From the NCBI RefSeq assembly GCF_947492555.1, contig NZ_CANLNE010000002.1, forward strand, positions 611,501 through 675,500: a stretch of 64,000 nt of DNA. Reading direction: 5' to 3'. The notes below the pieces were generated by a model. That model did no database searches. It was not told the DNA's origin and saw only the letters and a list, made by a program, of their open reading frames with translations. Positions 20,221-29,683 of this stretch are shown here, one piece after another. Each line of letters begins with the position of its first letter. Positions within the stretch are counted from its first letter, which is position 1. The position numbers were made by a program, and so were the translations under genes. Origin of the DNA: an uncultured Roseobacter sp. (GTDB lineage Bacteria > Pseudomonadota > Alphaproteobacteria > Rhodobacterales > Rhodobacteraceae).

Positions 20221-20841
20221 ATGAGCTTCGAGGCCTGGACCATATTCGCGCTGTTCTGGGTGGTCTTCGTGACCACGCCGGGGCCGAATGCGGTGAATTG
20301 CATCACCAATGGGATGCATCTGAGCTTCCCCCGCGCCATGGTTGGCGTGCTGGCGATCCTGACGCAGGCGAGCCTGTTTCTGCTGCTCTCTGCACTGGGG
20401 ATCACGGCGCTGATCGCCGCCTCGCCTACCGGGTTCTTCATTGCCAAGCTGGTGGGGGCGGGGTTCCTGATTTATCTGGGTGTGCGCGGCTGGATCCTGG
20501 CCAAGCGCCCCGTGGTGGTTGGCGACCGCCCGGCAAAATCGGTCTATCTGCACGCGCTGGCGGTGGCGACGATCAACCCAAAGAGCGTGGCCGGTTACCT
20601 CGCAGCTTTTTCGCAATTTGTGCAGCCGGATGTGCCGATCTGGGAGCAGATGGCGGTGATCGTGCCCACGGCGCTGACCATCACGGCGCTCAGCTACAGC
20701 GGGTTTACGCTGCTGGGGGCCGGGCTGGGACGTGCCGCTTTGGGGGCGGTGTTCAACATCTGGGTGCGCCGCGTGCTGGCGGCCTGTTTCGTGATTTACG
20801 GTGTCCTTTTGGGCACATCCACCACACCGGGGAGGGCGTGA
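20221..20841 (+). CDS. LysE-family translocator
   Basis: WVVFVTTPGPNAVNCITNGMHLSFPRAMVGVLAI; multiple TM segments; NPKSVAGY. Confidence 0.9.
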   Translation: MSFEAWTIFALFWVVFVTTPGPNAVNCITNGMHLSFPRAMVGVLAILTQASLFLLLSALGITALIAASPTGFFIAKLVGAGFLIYLGVRGWILAKRPVVVGDRPAKSVYLHALAVATINPKSVAGYLAAFSQFVQPDVPIWEQMAVIVPTALTITALSYSGFTLLGAGLGRAALGAVFNIWVRRVLAACFVIYGVLLGTSTTPGRA

Positions 20842-20842
20842 G

Positions 20843-21217
20843 ATGATCTCTGGAAGCTGTTTGTGTGGCGCGGTCACTTATACGGCCAAGGGGGAGCCGG
20901 GCGCACCTGCGGCCTGTCACTGCATGCAATGCCGCAAGCAGTCGGGGCATGTCTGGGCGTCGTCTTATGTCGAGGACGGGGCGTTGGAGATTTCCGGCCC
21001 GGTGCGTTGGTTCCAGTCGTCCCCGAAGGCCAAGCGCGGCTTCTGCCCAACCTGTGGGTCGGCGCTGTTCTGGGACCACGAAGATGATCCGTTCATCTGT
21101 TTTTCCACCGGCTCGATTGACGGGCCGACGGGGCTGCGCCTGCGCGGCCACATCCATACCGCCACAAAAGGCGATTATTACACAATTTCGGCTGATGAGC
21201 CGCAAAGGGAGACCTAA
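20843..21217 (+). CDS. GFA (Mss4-like fold) family protein
   Basis: GSCLCGAVTY, CHCMQCRKQSG, GFCPTCGSALFW. Confidence 0.92.
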   Translation: MISGSCLCGAVTYTAKGEPGAPAACHCMQCRKQSGHVWASSYVEDGALEISGPVRWFQSSPKAKRGFCPTCGSALFWDHEDDPFICFSTGSIDGPTGLRLRGHIHTATKGDYYTISADEPQRET

Positions 21218-21220
21218 ACC

Positions 21221-23674
21221 ATGGCAGATTTTCCAACAACGGCTCGCGTGATCATCATCGGCGGCGGTGTTGTCGGCGCCTCGACGCTCTATCACCTCGC
21301 CAAGGCGGGCTGGACCGATTGTGTGCTGTTGGAGAAAAACGAACTGACGGCTGGTTCGACCTGGCACGCGGCGGGCAACTGCCCGAACTTCGCGGGCTCC
21401 TGGGCGGTCATGAACATGCAGCGCTATTCGCTGTCGATGTACCGGACGCTGGCGAAGGACGTCGACTACCCGATGAACTACCACGTCACAGGCGCGCTGC
21501 GGCTGGCGCATTCCAAGGACCGGATGATGGAGTTCGAGAGAGTCGCCTCGCAAGCCCGTTATCAGGGTCTTGAGATGGACATCTGCACACCCGAGGAATT
21601 GAAAGAACACAACCCGTTCATGGAGACGCATGATCTGGCAGGCGGCCTTTGGGATCCACTGGATGGCGACATTGACCCCGCACAGCTGACGCAGGCGCTG
21701 GCCAAGGGCGCGCGGGATGCAGGTGGGCGGATTGAACGCTTCTGCCCGGTCACGAGCATCGAGCGCGATGGCGACGAGTGGATCGTGAAGACCGAGAAGG
21801 GCGACATTCGCTGTGAATATGTGGCCAACTGCGCAGGCTACTACGCGCAGCGCGTGGGCGAGATGTTCAAGCCCTTCGGCGGGCGCACGGTGCCGATGGT
21901 CGTGATGAGCCACCAGTATTTCCTGACCGATGAGATTCCCGAATTGGCCGAGTGGACCAAGGAGAAGGGCCACAAGATGCCGATGATCCGTGACGTGGAT
22001 ATTTCGTATTATCTGCGCCAGGACAAGAACGGTCTGAACCTCGGGCCATACGAGCGGAACTGCAAGGCGCATTGGGTGACGCCCGACGATCCGATGCCGG
22101 AGGATTTCTCCTTCCAGCTCTATCCGGATGATCTGGAGCGGCTGGAGTTCTACATCGAGGACGCGATGGAGCGGGTGCCTGCGCTGGGGACGGCGGGCGT
22201 TGGCCGGAACATCAACGGCCCGATCCCCTATGCCCCCGACGGATTGCCGATGATCGGCCCGATGCCGGGGGTGAAGAATGCCTTTGAGGCGCATTCCTTC
22301 ACCTTTGGGATCGCGCAGGGTGGGGGTGCCGGTAAGTGCCTGTCCGAGTGGATCATGCACGGCGAGACCGAGCTGGACATGTGGGCCGTCGATCCGCGCC
22401 GCTACACCGATTATGCGGATCACGACTATTGCCTGTCCAAGGCGCTGGAAACTTATGGCCACGAATACGCGATGCATTTCCCGCATCACGAATGGCCTGC
22501 CGGGCGCGACAAGAAGCTGTCACCGAACCACGCACGCCTGCTGGCAGACGGCGGCCAGATGGGTGCCTATAACGGGTGGGAGCGGGCGAATTGGTTCGCG
22601 AAAGATGGTGACGACACCTCCGAGGCAGCGACCGAGACATGGGATCGCAACGGCCCCTGGGCGGTACGCGTCAAGGAAGAGGTAGAGGCTGTGTGCAACG
22701 GCGCAGGCGTGCTCGATATGCCGGGCTTCTCGCGCTACACGCTCAGCGGTGAGGGTGCAGCCGAATGGCTGCGTGGTCAGATTGCCGGTGCGCTGCCCAA
22801 AGCGGGGCGGATGAACCTTGGCTACTTCACTGACAGCCGTGGTAAGATCGTGACCGAAGTCACCATCGTCCGCTGGGGCGAGGATGACTTCTGGCTGATG
22901 ACGGCGGCTGTGGCGCAATGGCACGACTTTGAGTTTCTGCAAGGCCGCCTGCCCGCCGATGGCTCGCTGACTCTGACAGACATCACCAAAGAGTGGTCCG
23001 CGCATCTGCTGACCGGGCCTGCCTCGCGCGACATGCTTGCCGGTCTGACGGACGACGCGGACCTCTCCACCGGCTGGCTGACCATTCAGGAGGCGACGGT
23101 TGCAGGCAAACCGGTCAAGCTCTTCCGGATTTCCTTCGCGGGGGAATTGGGCTGGGAGGTGCATACCTCCTTTGAAGACAGCGCCGCCGTCTACACCGCG
23201 ATCCGCGACGCAGGCGCCGCGCCGTTTGGGATGTTCGCGCTCAACTCCATGCGGATCGAGAAGGGCTATCGCAGCTGGAAAGGCGATCTGTCGACGGATT
23301 ATTCGCTGCTCGAAGGTGGCATGGAACGCTTCATCCGCTTTGACAAGCCGCAGGATTTCATTGGCAAGGCCGCGCTGCTCAATGAAAAGCAGCAGGGCAG
23401 CAAGAAGCAGTTCGTCACGCTGGTGGTCGATGCAGGCGATCAGGACGCGCCTTACATGTCGCCGCTCTTTGTCGGAGATGAAGTTGTGGGCGAAACCACA
23501 AGTGGCGACTGGGGCTACCGGATCAACAAGTCCGTGGCCCTGGGCATGCTGCGCAAGGACCTGACGGACCCGGGCAGCGAAGTGGAGGTGGAAATCTACG
23601 GCCAACGCTACAAGGCTGTCGTGCAGCCGGATCAACCGCTCTGGGATCCCGAGAACGAAAGGATCCGTGCGTGA
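21221..23674 (+). CDS. FAD-dependent oxidoreductase with GcvT/aminomethyltransferase domain (dimethylglycine/sarcosine dehydrogenase family)
   Basis: VIIIGGGVVGASTLYHLAKAGW Rossmann motif; TAGSTWHAAG; C-terminal GcvT-like GELGWEVHTSFEDSAAVYTAI...NSMRIEKGYRSWKGDLS. Confidence 0.9.
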   Translation: MADFPTTARVIIIGGGVVGASTLYHLAKAGWTDCVLLEKNELTAGSTWHAAGNCPNFAGSWAVMNMQRYSLSMYRTLAKDVDYPMNYHVTGALRLAHSKDRMMEFERVASQARYQGLEMDICTPEELKEHNPFMETHDLAGGLWDPLDGDIDPAQLTQALAKGARDAGGRIERFCPVTSIERDGDEWIVKTEKGDIRCEYVANCAGYYAQRVGEMFKPFGGRTVPMVVMSHQYFLTDEIPELAEWTKEKGHKMPMIRDVDISYYLRQDKNGLNLGPYERNCKAHWVTPDDPMPEDFSFQLYPDDLERLEFYIEDAMERVPALGTAGVGRNINGPIPYAPDGLPMIGPMPGVKNAFEAHSFTFGIAQGGGAGKCLSEWIMHGETELDMWAVDPRRYTDYADHDYCLSKALETYGHEYAMHFPHHEWPAGRDKKLSPNHARLLADGGQMGAYNGWERANWFAKDGDDTSEAATETWDRNGPWAVRVKEEVEAVCNGAGVLDMPGFSRYTLSGEGAAEWLRGQIAGALPKAGRMNLGYFTDSRGKIVTEVTIVRWGEDDFWLMTAAVAQWHDFEFLQGRLPADGSLTLTDITKEWSAHLLTGPASRDMLAGLTDDADLSTGWLTIQEATVAGKPVKLFRISFAGELGWEVHTSFEDSAAVYTAIRDAGAAPFGMFALNSMRIEKGYRSWKGDLSTDYSLLEGGMERFIRFDKPQDFIGKAALLNEKQQGSKKQFVTLVVDAGDQDAPYMSPLFVGDEVVGETTSGDWGYRINKSVALGMLRKDLTDPGSEVEVEIYGQRYKAVVQPDQPLWDPENERIRA

Positions 23675-24561
23675 CACAGATCACGCTTCTGGACGGAGGC
23701 ATGGGGCAGGAGCTGATCCACCGCGCAGGGGATCGGCCCACGCCTTTGTGGTCGACGCAGGTGATGGCGGAGCATCCCGGCATGGTGCAGGGGGTGCATG
23801 CGGATTTCTTTGCCGCAGGGGCCACGATTGCGACGACGAATACTTACGCGATCCATCGCGACCGTCTGGAAGACACACCCCTTGCGGGGCGTTTCGAGGC
23901 CCTGCATGCAACAGCACTTGCAGAGGCCAAAGCCGCCCGCGCGGCACACGGAGCGGGCCGCATCGCGGGAGGGATCGGCCCGCTTGGTGCAAGTTACCAG
24001 CCCGACCTGCATCCCGCGTCGGACATCTCTGTGCCGCTCTTTGCCGAGGTGGCGCGCGCGCTGGCCGCAGATGTCGATTTTCTGATCCTTGAGACTGTGG
24101 CCTCTGTCGATCATGCGCGCGACGCGCTGGCAGGCGCGCGGCAGACCGATCTGCCGGTCTGGCTGTCGCTCACCGTGTCCGATACCGACGGGACACGCCT
24201 GCGCTCGGGCGAGCCGCTTGAGGACGCGAGGGCGGTTGCGGCAGAGGCCGACGCGGTGCTGATCAACTGTTCAGCCCCCGAAGCGGTCACCCAGGCCATG
24301 CCGATCATTGCGGAGCTGGGAAAGCCCTTCGGCGGCTATGCCAATGCCTTTGAGATGATCACTGAGGATTTCCTCAAGGCCAAACCCACCGTCGACGCGC
24401 TGAAAGCGCGTAGGGATATGGGCCCCCGCGCTTACGCCGGATACGTCATGCAATGGGTGGGCCTCGGGGCCACCATTGTCGGCGGGTGCTGTGAAGTCAG
24501 CCCCGCGCATATCGCTGAAATCGCACGGCGGCTGCGGGCCGTCGGTCACACCATCGTTTAA
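23671..24561 (+). CDS. Homocysteine S-methyltransferase family protein
   Basis: LLDGGMGQEL, NTYAIHRDRLE, Zn-ligand motifs INCSAPE and GGCCEVSP; GTG start overlaps previous TGA. Confidence 0.9.
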   Translation: MTQITLLDGGMGQELIHRAGDRPTPLWSTQVMAEHPGMVQGVHADFFAAGATIATTNTYAIHRDRLEDTPLAGRFEALHATALAEAKAARAAHGAGRIAGGIGPLGASYQPDLHPASDISVPLFAEVARALAADVDFLILETVASVDHARDALAGARQTDLPVWLSLTVSDTDGTRLRSGEPLEDARAVAAEADAVLINCSAPEAVTQAMPIIAELGKPFGGYANAFEMITEDFLKAKPTVDALKARRDMGPRAYAGYVMQWVGLGATIVGGCCEVSPAHIAEIARRLRAVGHTIV

Positions 24562-24575
24562 AGGAAACACTGCTC

Positions 24576-27020
24576 ATGGCTCTGCCACCGTCTCACGCGC
24601 GCGTTGTCATCATCGGGGGGGGCGTCATCGGCTGCTCCGTCGCCTATCACCTGACCAAACTGGGGTGGACCGATGTGGTCCTGCTGGAGCGCAAGCAGCT
24701 GACGTCCGGTACGACGTGGCACGCGGCGGGCCTCATCGCACAGCTGCGCGCGACCGCGAATATGACCAAGCTGGCGAAGTACTCCCAGGAGTTGTACGGC
24801 AATCTCGAAGAGGAAACCGGCGTCGCCACCGGGTTCAAACGTTGTGGGTCGATCACCGTGTCGCTGACCGAAGAGCGCCGCGAGGAGATCTTGCGGCAGG
24901 CGGCGATGGCGCGCGCGTTCGGCGTGGAGGTCGAGGAAATCTCGCCCTCCGAGGTTAAGGAACGCTACGAGCATCTCAACATCAAGGGGGTGACCGGGGC
25001 GGTCTATCTCGACAAGGACGGGCAAGGGGACCCCGCGAACATCGCGCTGGCGTTGGCCAAGGGCGCGCGGCAACGCGGCGCGCAGGTGCTGGAGCGCACC
25101 AAGGCCACCCGTATTGTGCGCGAGGGCAAGCGGGTCACCGGTGTCGACTGGGAGCAGGGTGGCGAGAGCGGCCATATCACGGCCGATATGGTGGTGAACT
25201 GCGGCGGCATGTGGGCGCATGAGGTGGGCCGCATGGCGGGCGTGAATGTGCCGCTGCACGCCTGTGAGCACTTCTACATCGTGACCGAGGCCATTGCGGG
25301 GTTGACCCAATTGCCGGTGCTGCGGGTGCCGGATGAATGCGCGTATTACAAGGAAGATGCGGGCAAGATGCTGCTGGGTGCGTTTGAGCCCAACGCCAAG
25401 CCCTGGGGCATGGACGGCATCCCGGCGGATTTTGAATTCGACCAGCTGCCGGAGGATTTCGACCACTTTGAGCCGATCCTCGAAGCTGCTGTGGAACGTC
25501 TGCCGATGTTGGCAGAGGCCGGTATTCACACCTTCTTCAACGGGCCCGAGAGCTTCACGCCCGATGATGCCTATCACCTGGGTCTGGCGCCGGAGCTCGA
25601 TAACTTCTGGGTCGCTGCAGGCTTCAATTCCATCGGTATCCAGTCTGCTGGCGGTGCGGGCATGGCGCTGGCACAGTGGATGGAGGATGGCGACAAGCCT
25701 TTCGATCTCGGTGACGTCGACATCAGCCGGATGCAGCCGTTTCAGGGCAACAAAAAGTACCTCTTTGAACGCGCGACTGAGTCGCTGGGCCTGCTCTATG
25801 CCGACCACTTCCCGTTCCGCCAGAAGGAGACCGCGCGGGGCATCCGCCGCTCGCCGTTCCATCAGCATTTCATCGACAATGGCGCGGTGATGGGCGAATT
25901 TGCGGGCTGGGAACGCGCGAACTGGATCGCTAAGCCGACGCAGACGGCGGAATATGAATACACGTGGAAGCGGCAGAATTTCTTCGACAACGTCGCCGAA
26001 GAGGTTACCGCGATCCGCAACAATGTCGGCATGTACGACATGTCGTCTTTCGGGAAGATCCGGGTCGAGGGGCGCGATGCGGTGGCTTTCATGAACCATG
26101 TGGGCGGCGGGCAGTACGACGTGCCGGTGGGCAAGATCGTCTACACCCAGTTCCTCAACCAGCGCGGCGGGATCGAGGCGGATGTGACGGTGACGCGGGT
26201 CTCGGAGACCGCGTTCCTCGTGGTGACCCCGGCGGCGACGCGGCTGGCCGATCAGACATGGATGCAGCGCCATGTGGGCGACTTCAATGTGGTGATTACG
26301 GACGTGACTGCGGGCGAGGGCGTGCTGGCCGTGATGGGCCCCCGGTCGCGGGAACTGCTGCAGATGGTCTCGCCCAACGACTTCTCCAACGAGGTGAACC
26401 CTTTCGGTACCGCGCAGGAGATCGAATTGGGCATGGGGATGGCCCGGGTGCACCGGGTCACCTACGTGGGTGAGCTCGGTTGGGAGGTCTACATGAGCAC
26501 CGATATGGCAGGCCATGTGTTCGAGACGCTGATGGAGGCGGGCGCGGCGCTCGACCTCAAGCTTTGCGGGATGCACATGATGGATTCGGCGCGAATCGAG
26601 AAGGGTTTCCGCCACTTCGGGCATGACATCACCTGCGAGGACCACGTGCTGGAAGCGGGGCTGGGTTTCGCGGTGAAGACCGACAAGCCGGACTTCATCG
26701 GGCGGGACGCGGTGCTGCGCAAGAAGGAAGAGGGGCTGAAGAACCGGCTCTTGCAGTTCAAACTGACCGACGCGGAGCCGCTGCTCTATCACAACGAGCC
26801 GATCATGCGGAATGGCGAGATCGTGGGCTACCTCGCCTCCGGTGCGTATGGGCATAGTCTCGGCGCGGCGATGGGCCTCGGCTATGTGCCGTGCGCCGGC
26901 GAGACGGCGGCCGAGGTGCTGGCTTCGGAGTATCATATCGACGTCGCAGGCACGCTGGTGAAGGCAGAGGCATCGCTGAAGCCGATGTACGACCCGAAAT
27001 CCGAGCGGGTGAAGGTCTGA
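24576..27020 (+). CDS. FAD-dependent oxidoreductase with GcvT/aminomethyltransferase domain (second paralogue)
   Basis: VVIIGGGVIGCSVAYHLTKLGW; TSGTTWHAAGLIAQLRA; YVGELGWEVYMSTDMAGHVFETL; DSARIEKGFRHFGHDIT. Confidence 0.92.
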   Translation: MALPPSHARVVIIGGGVIGCSVAYHLTKLGWTDVVLLERKQLTSGTTWHAAGLIAQLRATANMTKLAKYSQELYGNLEEETGVATGFKRCGSITVSLTEERREEILRQAAMARAFGVEVEEISPSEVKERYEHLNIKGVTGAVYLDKDGQGDPANIALALAKGARQRGAQVLERTKATRIVREGKRVTGVDWEQGGESGHITADMVVNCGGMWAHEVGRMAGVNVPLHACEHFYIVTEAIAGLTQLPVLRVPDECAYYKEDAGKMLLGAFEPNAKPWGMDGIPADFEFDQLPEDFDHFEPILEAAVERLPMLAEAGIHTFFNGPESFTPDDAYHLGLAPELDNFWVAAGFNSIGIQSAGGAGMALAQWMEDGDKPFDLGDVDISRMQPFQGNKKYLFERATESLGLLYADHFPFRQKETARGIRRSPFHQHFIDNGAVMGEFAGWERANWIAKPTQTAEYEYTWKRQNFFDNVAEEVTAIRNNVGMYDMSSFGKIRVEGRDAVAFMNHVGGGQYDVPVGKIVYTQFLNQRGGIEADVTVTRVSETAFLVVTPAATRLADQTWMQRHVGDFNVVITDVTAGEGVLAVMGPRSRELLQMVSPNDFSNEVNPFGTAQEIELGMGMARVHRVTYVGELGWEVYMSTDMAGHVFETLMEAGAALDLKLCGMHMMDSARIEKGFRHFGHDITCEDHVLEAGLGFAVKTDKPDFIGRDAVLRKKEEGLKNRLLQFKLTDAEPLLYHNEPIMRNGEIVGYLASGAYGHSLGAAMGLGYVPCAGETAAEVLASEYHIDVAGTLVKAEASLKPMYDPKSERVKV

Positions 27021-27026
27021 GCGCAC

Positions 27027-27080
27027 GGTGGGCTGAAGCCCACCCTACCCGAAAGCAGGTAAGGTGGGCTTTAGCCCACC
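27027..27080. repeat. Head-to-head pair of palindromic repeats (same family as 15042 and 56442)
   Basis: GGTGGGCTGAAGCCCACC (27027-27044) and GGTGGGCTTTAGCCCACC (27063-27080). Confidence 0.82.
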
Positions 27081-27137
27081 CCCCTTTACGCGCACCGCGA
27101 GGGTTGAACATCGCGCCGGCATCTGCGATCCGGCGGC

Positions 27138-27785
27138 ATGAGCGATATCTACGCCCCGCCTCAAGACCCTTTGGTCGTGCTGCATGAAGACGCAGAAGTG
27201 CTGCTGGTGGACAAGCCTGCGGGTCTGTTGTCAGTGCCGGGCAAAGGGCCGGAGCTGGCCGACTGCCTGCTGAACCGCGTGCAAGCCGCATTTCCTGATG
27301 CGCTGCTCGTGCATCGACTTGATCGCGACACCTCGGGCGTGATGATTTTCGCGCTGACCCCCCATGCGCAGCGCCATCTCGGGCTGCAATTCGAAAAGCG
27401 GATGACGCGGAAAACCTATGTTGCCCGCGTCTGGGGCGTACCGTCGGAGAAGACCGGCACCGTCGATCTGCCGCTGATCGTCGACTGGCCAAACCGACCG
27501 CGACAGATGGTGGATCACGCTAACGGCAAACCGGCTCAGACCGACTGGCGCGTGCTGAAAAATGAGGGCAACACATCACGTGTCCGTCTGCACCCCAAGA
27601 CCGGGCGCAGTCATCAACTGCGCGTGCATATGCTGGCGCTCGGTCACCCGATTCTCGGGGATCCCTTCTATGCCACCGGCCCTGCACGCGCCTTTCCACG
27701 CCTGATGTTGCACAGCGAAGAGCTGCGGTTCAAACATCCACAGGGCGGTCGCTCCATGAAAATTAGGACCGCTGCGCCCTTCTGA
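27138..27785 (+). CDS. RluA-family pseudouridine synthase
   Basis: VLLVDKPAGLLSVPGK, LVHRLDRDTSGVMIFAL, HPKTGRSHQLRVHMLALGHPILGD. Confidence 0.93.
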   Translation: MSDIYAPPQDPLVVLHEDAEVLLVDKPAGLLSVPGKGPELADCLLNRVQAAFPDALLVHRLDRDTSGVMIFALTPHAQRHLGLQFEKRMTRKTYVARVWGVPSEKTGTVDLPLIVDWPNRPRQMVDHANGKPAQTDWRVLKNEGNTSRVRLHPKTGRSHQLRVHMLALGHPILGDPFYATGPARAFPRLMLHSEELRFKHPQGGRSMKIRTAAPF

Positions 27786-27819
27786 CCCTTTCAAGATCGC
27801 CGTTACCATCTGGGTTGAC

Positions 27820-27863
27820 ATGATACCTTATGGTTTCGTAAAAGGAACACCAATTGGTATCAT
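27820..27863. promoter_or_regulatory. Candidate ArsR-type operator overlapping promoter
   Basis: ATGATACCttatGGT ... ACCaattGGTATCAT inverted repeat just upstream of the ArsR gene; TTGACA at 27815-27820. Confidence 0.5.
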
Positions 27864-27875
27864 ATTGGAGGAGAC

Positions 27876-28193
27876 ATGACCCCTGTACAATCCACCTTTC
27901 GCGCCTTGGCGGACCCAACCCGGCGCGACATTCTGCTGATGCTGCGGGATCGCGACCTGACGATCGCCGAAGTTGCGCAGAATTTCGACATGACCCGCGC
28001 CGCGGTTAAAAAGCACCTGACCGTGCTGTCTGACGGCGGGTTGATCACCGTGCGCGCCCAGGGCCGCGAGCGGATCAACCAGCTGAACCCGAAGGGTATC
28101 AGTCCTGTTTTCGACTGGCTGAGCTACTTCGACGGCTTCTGGGACGATCATCTTTCGGCACTGAAAATTGCAATCGAAAAGGATAGTAAATGA
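27876..28193 (+). CDS. ArsR-family winged-helix transcriptional regulator
   Basis: FRALADPTRRDILLMLRDRDLTIAEVAQNFDMTRAAVKKHLTVLSDGGLI. Confidence 0.92.
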   Translation: MTPVQSTFRALADPTRRDILLMLRDRDLTIAEVAQNFDMTRAAVKKHLTVLSDGGLITVRAQGRERINQLNPKGISPVFDWLSYFDGFWDDHLSALKIAIEKDSK

Positions 28194-28612
28194 CTGACAC
28201 AGTTTTACGGAAAACCATTTTCCTCAAGGCATCCCGGGCCAAGGTCTGGGCCTATCTCACCGAACCTGAACACCTTGCCGAATGGTTCCATCCCCCCAAG
28301 GTCACGCTGACCGCGGGCACAAAGTTGGAAATGTTCGGAGCGCAAAGCGGTGACAAGCTGATCTGGGGAGAGGTCAAGGCAGCCCGAGAGCCGGAGTATC
28401 TGGAATACAGCTTCACCGTGAAGCCAATGGGCGATGCGGAAAGCTTAGTGAAATGGACCCTCACGGAGGTGGCCGGTGGCACACAGCTGTCACTGGAACA
28501 TGAAGGCTTGCCGCAGGGCGCTGAAGCCTTTGATTTGACACTGTCGCTTGACAAGGGATGGGACGGTCATCTCATGGACATGCGCAAGGCTGTGCATGGT
28601 GAAGCCGCTTGA
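28190..28612 (+). CDS. SRPBCC/AHSA1-domain protein
   Basis: FLKASRAKVWAYLTEPEHLAEWFHPPKVTL; ATGA overlap with ArsR gene. Confidence 0.9.
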   Translation: MTDTVLRKTIFLKASRAKVWAYLTEPEHLAEWFHPPKVTLTAGTKLEMFGAQSGDKLIWGEVKAAREPEYLEYSFTVKPMGDAESLVKWTLTEVAGGTQLSLEHEGLPQGAEAFDLTLSLDKGWDGHLMDMRKAVHGEAA

Positions 28613-28619
28613 TGGGGAA

Positions 28620-28646
28620 AGAGCCACTTGTTGCGAGTGGCTCTTT
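28620..28646 (+). terminator. Terminator-like hairpin after the ArsR-SRPBCC operon
   Basis: AGAGCCACT-TGTTGCG-AGTGGCTCT perfect 9-bp stem followed by a short TT. Confidence 0.7.
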
Positions 28647-28769
28647 GCCAACACTGGCATTTTGAGATCGTGATCTGGGAAAGTGACCACGTTGCCTTCA
28701 TCAAGTGACTACGCTGATGTTCTGCAGTTTGGGATGATCGCGCGACGACTTAATGATCACCCAGGTGGC

Positions 28770-29318
28770 TCAATGCGAGCCTGGGTAGCAAAGCACTTTC
28801 ATGTCTATTGTCGGTGCCGGGGTAACGGTACCGATCCGCTCCAATACATTGCGGTAGGACGCAGCAGCCAACCGAATGAGAGTAGTCTCAGCAGATGACC
28901 GTTTACCGTTATGTGGTTGAGCAGTCATCGCGTGCGCCGCGTGTTCTTTTCCAGGGGCGGCGGCGTTGTTCCCTGGACGCGATGCGGTCCTGTCCGGGTC
29001 AGTTTTGGTACGGTCTGATGCCGTGTTGGAGGTTTTGCATTTGGCCGAAGCTTGCCGTGTCGTTTTCCGATCGGAGAAGCCATGACCCTCAGGCCGTTCT
29101 GGCTTCGATGGTTTGGGAGCTTGGCCTCTCAGGTGTGCAATCAAGGTATCAGCGGCGGCGTTAATACGGGCCATGTGGCGCGATGATCGTGCTGGATCAC
29201 TGGACCGGTCGGGATGATACTTAAATGCCAGCTCACGCCGGACCCGCCGCACATCGGCCAGAGTCGCCTCGTCAGTCATGCCCAGGACGCGGGCTGCATG
29301 TTCTGGTGTTGCTGACAT
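28770..29318 (-). CDS. J-domain-containing protein
   Basis: AARVLGMTDEATLADVRRVRRELAFKYHPDRSSDP...INAAADTLI with HPD motif; low-complexity hydrophilic linker. Confidence 0.75.
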   Translation of the reverse strand: MSATPEHAARVLGMTDEATLADVRRVRRELAFKYHPDRSSDPARSSRHMARINAAADTLIAHLRGQAPKPSKPERPEGHGFSDRKTTRQASAKCKTSNTASDRTKTDPDRTASRPGNNAAAPGKEHAAHAMTAQPHNGKRSSAETTLIRLAAASYRNVLERIGTVTPAPTIDMKVLCYPGSH

Positions 29319-29683
29319 TTTACCTCCGACGCCCGATTGAATGAGTTAAGACAACTCAACTATATTGAGAAAAATTTTAAACGAATACGCATACATTTAT
29401 TCGTGGTTAACTGCGCCATCCAAATACTGAGTGTTCTGCCAGTTTGATGGATCTGATTGGTTCGTCGGGGGCCTTGGTCGGCCGCATCACTGGTTGGCGT
29501 GGTGGATCAGCGGGAAAGACGAAAACGAATGTCATTTTGTAAATTTATCGGCAATCGACCGGTGAGCACTCGCGCATTCAGATGACCCCGAAACCGAAGA
29601 CCAGCGCCGATTGGCGTCTTTGCCCCCTTCGACGGTGCCGCAGAAGGCGCTACTGATTGCTCGCTGGAAGGTCGCCGCCAAGG

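Noticed and set aside
21190-21225. SAM/SAH-type riboswitch in front of the methyltransferase-oxidoreductase genes
   Set aside because: Gaps between these genes are 0-14 nt, leaving no room for an aptamer; the only leader is the palindrome region before 19648.
20753-22489. 578-aa minus-strand ORF opposite LysE/GFA/FAD1
   Set aside because: Antisense shadow of three well-supported plus-strand genes.
24558-27026. 822-aa minus-strand ORF spanning the whole second FAD oxidoreductase
   Set aside because: Mirror ORF from codon bias; no domain signature and composition typical of antisense frames.
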